A stretch of DNA of 53,101 nt, taken from NCBI GenBank assembly GCA_000320545.1, contig ADNK01000869.1:1-53101 (forward strand), written 5' to 3'. A program made the translations under genes and the position numbers. The stretch comes from Bigelowiella natans CCMP2755 (lineage: Eukaryota; Cercozoa; Chlorarachniophyceae). A model generated the notes under the pieces. That model was not told where the DNA came from and made no database searches. It worked only from the letters and a program-made list of their open reading frames with translations. Positions 49,347 through 53,101 of this stretch are shown piece by piece; within the stretch, counting starts at the first letter, position 1; each line of letters opens with the position of its first letter.

Positions 49347-50256
49347 CGTCTCCTGATGTGGTAGTGTAAGGTTCAAAACATTTGTAACGCCCCTTTGCAC
49401 CCTTTTCTTTCTTTAGATGCATTTTCTCTCAGAAAAAGACAAAGTCATTATTAAGGTCTTCAGTTAGATCCCATTCTAGGTAAAATATAGGCTATCCAGG
49501 GGACTGGCTTGCGAAGAAAATTCTCTTGGAAGTGCAACAGTAAAAATTAACCCCGTGTACGGAAAACATTGGGTAGCACAATATTTCATTTGAATTATCG
49601 TTCATTGAATAAATTTATGAAACGCGAGCGGGAAAGAGATGAATCGGGGTAAGAAAACCACAGGGGGGGGGGGGTACAGTGTTCGGCACCTGTCCGGCAA
49701 AATTCTTCAGATCCAGATTAGAACGAAGCGAAATGCTATTAAGTGACATCCATGTACGATTCCTATGAAAAACATGCATATTAGATGACGTCATACCCAA
49801 AATGCCCTTCATTCTTTGGTAGTGTCCGATGCCGTTCGCTTCTGATGGAGTGATTCTTCCTGGTTCTTTTCTGTAGGTAGTAGACCGCTGTGTCCGCGAA
49901 TAATATATTATTGTCGTAAGTAAAAAATCCTCAGGAATTCATGCTGAATTTAGAAGCTCAAATTGTCAACTGATGTTCTTTTGTACGACAACCCTGCGCA
50001 GTCGGGTTGTCGGCGAAAAGGCCAAATATGGATGACATTCGTACAGACATTTTGCAAAAAGGCCCTGCTATTTTGTCAAAATCCGATAAAATCCGACGAT
50101 GGTGTGTACAAATACGATGTCGTACAAGGAGCGTTCCCTAAATGCCTCCGATGCTCCTATCTTCTGAGAACAAATCAGGAAAAGCAAAGAAAAACAAGGG
50201 AAAAAAAAAAGAAGGCGCGCAAGCAAGTCAATCCAGCACGTCTGCTTTACAACAAG
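49347..50256. other. divergent spacer SPPL / 7TM, with an orphan exon-like stretch
   Basis: A minus-strand stretch at about 49690-49765 sits between an acceptor (TTTCATAG) and a donor (CAG|GTGCCG) and reads TWMSLNSISLRSNLDLKNF. It may belong to a small unplaced gene. The plus-strand frame 49963-50256 stays open into the 7TM gene but lacks an ATG. A poly-G run lies at 49664-49673. Confidence 0.35.
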
Positions 50257-51699
50257 ATGATGGAGTTCTCGTTAGCCCAAGTTATTTCGGATGCAATCAA
50301 ATGCTTACTGGCTATTTTCAGTATTGCCTGGGGAATTAATCAGATTCGTGGAGGCGGGTACATTTGGAAACCTGAATCGATTTTGTTCCTGCGTAATGTT
50401 TTTTAATATAGAAACCGAGCAAGTCAGATCATTCGCAAAACCTCTGTGATCTCGGCAGCAATGTACTTATTGCTTGTCATTGGAGCGAAAGAGCCTTTAT
50501 ATTTTGGGTGGGAGGCATTCAACGTGCTGAATGGCACATTCCTTGTAAGTCAACAAAGTAACATCATGTCTAAACTCACACGAATAATTTTATTTAGGCA
50601 CTTCTGCTCTTCAACTTTATGGTAGTACCTGCTATAAGCCTTCATTCTAGCATGTTATTTCTTGGCTTCTTATCGCCGTAAATGTGTTCCAATTTTCGTA
50701 AATGATTATAAAAGAACCTATGCCTCTATATAACGGACGCGAACTACATGGCCTCAAATCTCACTTACGCAACTTCGAAACGACATAAGCTTCTCTACAA
50801 CCTTGGTCGACAATTTCACATTTTTTAAACTTCTATTTTTTTCGTTACGAAAAAAATATATGCATTCAGGGGTGGGATTTATTATAATCGTCGACCTCGT
50901 CGCAGTTGTCTTGATCCTGGTACAAGATAAACTATATTGGACGGGATTGACAAACTTAGCCCTAGTATTAGCTATCAACTTCGGAGCCTCAACTGCATTG
51001 CATTCCCTTTATGGTCTCTATAAGATGCTTTGCAGAAGGCGGGACATGCTTTGTATGAAGGAGCTTTCCATGCCAATACCAGAGAGCAAGTCATCCAATC
51101 CAGGTTATACTAGACAAGACTCTAATAATAGTTCCAGATTAGGCCATCTCCACATACAGAAAACCTCCAGTCTACCTAATGATAGTACATGTTCAAAAGA
51201 ACAGCGTTGTTTTGAAAAAAACCATGCATCTATGGATGACGTTAAGTCCCGACCGACCAGTAACAATGCGATGGAAAAGGCGTATACTACAGTTTCCCCG
51301 TCCTCGACATATTTTCGAAAAGAAGGATTTGGATCTCCCACCTCTTTAAATCGTCAAGAAACCAGCACATCTGGTGGGTATTACATGAAGCAGAAAGTTT
51401 TGAAGTTTCGGAGCTTACAGAACGCACAAGAGGAGAGAGCACGAAGGAAAATTTATCGCCTTGTTATCATTGGGGTTATTCTGTATATCATTATAACCAT
51501 ATTGCTCATTGGATTAGTCATCTCAGCATTCTCAGAATCCGGAAGTTATTCTGAGAGTAGAATTGAATCCAGAGCTATGTACGATCCGGTAGAAGATGTC
51601 ATACGTTATCTTGTCATTTTTGTGAATTTTTATTTCCAATATTACTCGTCAAGCTCAAGGAACAACAAATCAATAGAAAACAAGCCCATGGAGTCCTAG
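50257..51699 (+). CDS. seven-transmembrane protein, receptor-like, family unknown
   Basis: Four exons, 50257-50357, 50412-50544, 50598-50677 and 50790-51699, join to 407 residues with exact phase. Seven hydrophobic segments can be counted: LAQVISDAIKCLLAIFSIAW; TSVISAAMYLLLVIG; FLALLLFNFMVVPAISLH; FIIIVDLVAVVLILV; TNLALVLAINFGASTALHSL; RLVIIGVILYIIITILLIGL; and VIRYLVIFVNFYFQYY. A long Ser-rich hydrophilic loop of about 130 residues lies between segments 5 and 6. The layout recalls GPCR or TOM1/THH1-type 7TM proteins, but I see no diagnostic motif such as DRY or NPxxY, so the role is open. The first intron is only 54 nt. The frame is open upstream of the chosen Met, so the N-terminus may be longer. 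Confidence 0.7.
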
Positions 51700-52099
51700 A
51701 CTATGGATTACGACATCATTGAGTGTAGACAAGTGCATCAAGATGAACTCAAATCAGTAGCTACATCTAGTACACGGTTGCCATCTGTGATGGAATCGCA
51801 AGCACAGTCCAGTGGTTGCAAGCTATAAAGCGATATGGTGATTCATGGATTCGAATGTTTTCGCATGTGACTCCAAAGCTGGCACATTATTGCTGCGCGC
51901 GCTCGCGCGTTCCTGCGTGTTGTATAGTGTGTTTGAGGTGTGCAGTTGATGTGGCATCATGCAGCATGCAGTCATTGCAGTGGCACAGTGCGTGTGATGA
52001 TCGAACAAGTGCGCCGTTCATGTTGCACACCCACGCGCGTCTCTTTAGCTAGCTCGCCACCGCCAGGCCACGTGCCGCACTAGCGTGCAAGCAATGAAT

Positions 52100-52100
52100 G

Positions 52101-52172
<72 letters not shown>
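52100..52172. repeat. interrupted (AC)n microsatellite
   Basis: About 72 nt of AC repeat, broken once by ATGC. Confidence 0.95.
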
Positions 52173-52175
<3 letters not shown>

Positions 52176-52585
52176 CGCTTGACGCACACACACCTGGACA
52201 TGCACGTGGTCACAATGTCACAATCAGCCACATCACACGGCACCGGCTCGACCTGCTGCAGGCTTGGCTTTGCTAGTTTTTTTTTGCTCAACAAGACGAG
52301 CAGCTGAATGTCTGAAGCTGGTGAAGAACTGCCCAGGGTGTTCCAGCACGTGTTGTTGTGTGAAATCAAATCCTGCATGCAATCGTGTGCACGTGACGAG
52401 TGGTTCGAACTGTTGGTGATGATTGCACGTGCACCCAGAAAAATGTTGCGCGTAAGGTGTTCACAGGCCGAGGCGCTACGTGCACAAGTAGGCAGGGGGG
52501 GGGAAAGGCACGTTTGCTTCCTTTTGAAGAGTTGTGTTTATTTTTATTAAAGATTATATTTTTATTAAATCGTGCACTGCGTAAT

Positions 52586-52734
52586 CATTCGCGAAGCTTT
52601 CGCGAATGCCGCCGCACGTGGGGCAGCACACTTCCGGTGTGCTGCCATGAGTCCCGCCGGAACCCACGTGCCTATGCTGTATTAATATCTACGTTATCTA
52701 TATTCTATATCCGCGACAACCCCTTTGTTGTCGC
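52586..52734. terminator. cluster of three perfect hairpins
   Basis: Three perfect inverted repeats lie within 150 bp. 52586-52608: 10-bp arms, CATTCGCGAA, 3-nt loop. 52622-52646: 10-bp arms, GGCAGCACAC, 5-nt loop. 52713-52734: 8-bp arms, GCGACAAC, 6-nt loop. They sit just 3' of the minus-strand reading frame at the window edge, so a transcript-end or processing role is possible; that is inference. Other explanations are a viral or organellar intergenic region. Confidence 0.55.
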
Positions 52735-52820
52735 ACGTGACTTGTGCCCGCGTAGTGGTACGCGCTACACCTCCCCCAAGTCACGTTGCTCCTTCCTTCC
52801 TTCCTTATTCCCTTAGACCT

Positions 52821-53101
52821 TCATCGCTTTCGGAACTTCACCAACCACCAGGTAATAGATTCCTCTCTAACCTTATCTCCTTTGTCGCTTACCCAGAACT
52901 CACCTTCGTCCTTAGGTTCGTGTCCATACCAGCCCTCTGCATCAAGGTCCCCCAGGACCTTATACCAGTGCTCAAAGGGTAAGTCGGGAACAGCTAGGTA
53001 GAGTAGCTGATATTTTCCGTCCTTTATTTTCATAGCTACCCTCTCCATATTTCGTAATCCAGGGTAGCCTAGATAGACAATCTTCATGCGCCAATCGTCG
53101 T
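52821..53101 (-). CDS. unspliced reading frame, partial at the window edge, unrecognised
   Basis: The frame ends in a stop at 52821 and stays open to the end of the window. An internal Met at 53087 gives 88 residues. The composition is that of an ordinary folded protein: VYLGYPGLRNMERVAMKIKD, YQLLYLAVPDLPFEHWYKVL, DLDAEGWYGHEPKDEGEFW, ITWWLVKFRKR. It is rich in Trp and Tyr, with no low-complexity run and no intron over at least 280 bp, unlike most genes here. The family is unknown. A hairpin cluster follows its stop at a distance of 87-235 bp. Confidence 0.55.
   Translation of the reverse strand, partial: DDWRMKIVYLGYPGLRNMERVAMKIKDGKYQLLYLAVPDLPFEHWYKVLGDLDAEGWYGHEPKDEGEFWVSDKGDKVREESITWWLVKFRKR

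Larger units (their letters stand above)
51700..52820. other. non-coding: (AC)n, CACGTG-rich sequence and three hairpins
   Basis: A TGCA/CACGTG-rich stretch is followed by a long (AC)n, then an AT-rich patch with the direct repeat TTTTTATTAAA (about 52541-52569), then the hairpin cluster. No gene is seen. Confidence 0.6.

Noticed and set aside
50391-50411. Possible 19-nt micro-intron (GTAATG…TATAG) resembling nucleomorph introns
   Set aside because: It gives the wrong phase. A 54-nt intron from 50358 to 50411 fits the frame.

Overview
The window is nuclear DNA of a intron-rich microbial eukaryote, most likely an alga with a secondary plastid. Almost every gene I could rebuild is split by short GT-AG introns (mostly about 50-250 nt) into very short exons (often 39-130 nt). 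The gene set includes a ciliary assembly factor (DNAAF1/LRRC50), a BLOC-1 subunit 1, an SPPL2-like intramembrane protease, a plant/cyanobacterial-type DUF4336 protein whose N-terminus looks like an ER-signal plus plastid-transit leader, and an SBDS-family protein that may carry a secretory leader followed by an RLRGG motif. DUF4336 and the leaders point to a plastid. DNAAF1 points to motile cilia. Stramenopile, chlorarachniophyte and other complex algae all fit, and I cannot name the species.

Layout. 1-8 kb: microsatellites and low-complexity reading frames, with little confident coding. 8.1-10.0 kb (+): Kelch-repeat protein. 10.35-12.7 kb (-): secreted SGNH/GDSL hydrolase, convergent with it. 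12.7-14.7 kb: non-coding, with a 160-bp direct duplication and a palindrome-rich island. 14.7-16.0 kb (-): small membrane protein. 16.5-17.15 kb (-): EF-hand protein. 17.86-21.5 kb (+): DUF4336 protein in 16 exons. 22.4-25.0 kb (-): SBDS family. 25.3-31.1 kb (+): one or two genes, the first with a ubiquitin-like N-terminus, the second full of Lys/Ser/Asp runs. 31.1-33.4 kb: mostly non-coding, with one copy of a dispersed repeat. 33.4-35.8 kb (-): DNAAF1. 36.45-39.2 kb (+): mitochondrial-carrier-like protein. 40.5-44.4 kb (-): WW-domain protein. 45.05-45.55 kb (+): BLOC1S1. 45.6-46.8 kb: non-coding island with the second repeat copy. 46.8-49.35 kb (-): SPPL2-type protease. 50.26-51.7 kb (+): seven-TM protein. 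51.7-53.1 kb: (AC)n, a cluster of three perfect hairpins, and an unspliced reading frame cut by the window edge.

Five neighbouring pairs are divergent (EF-hand/DUF4336, SBDS/UBL, DNAAF1/carrier, WW/BLOC1S1, SPPL/7TM), so shared promoters are likely. No operon, CRISPR array, rRNA or tRNA was seen. All exon models were joined by eye from splice sites and reading-frame phase; boundaries may be off by a few bases where stated as approximate.
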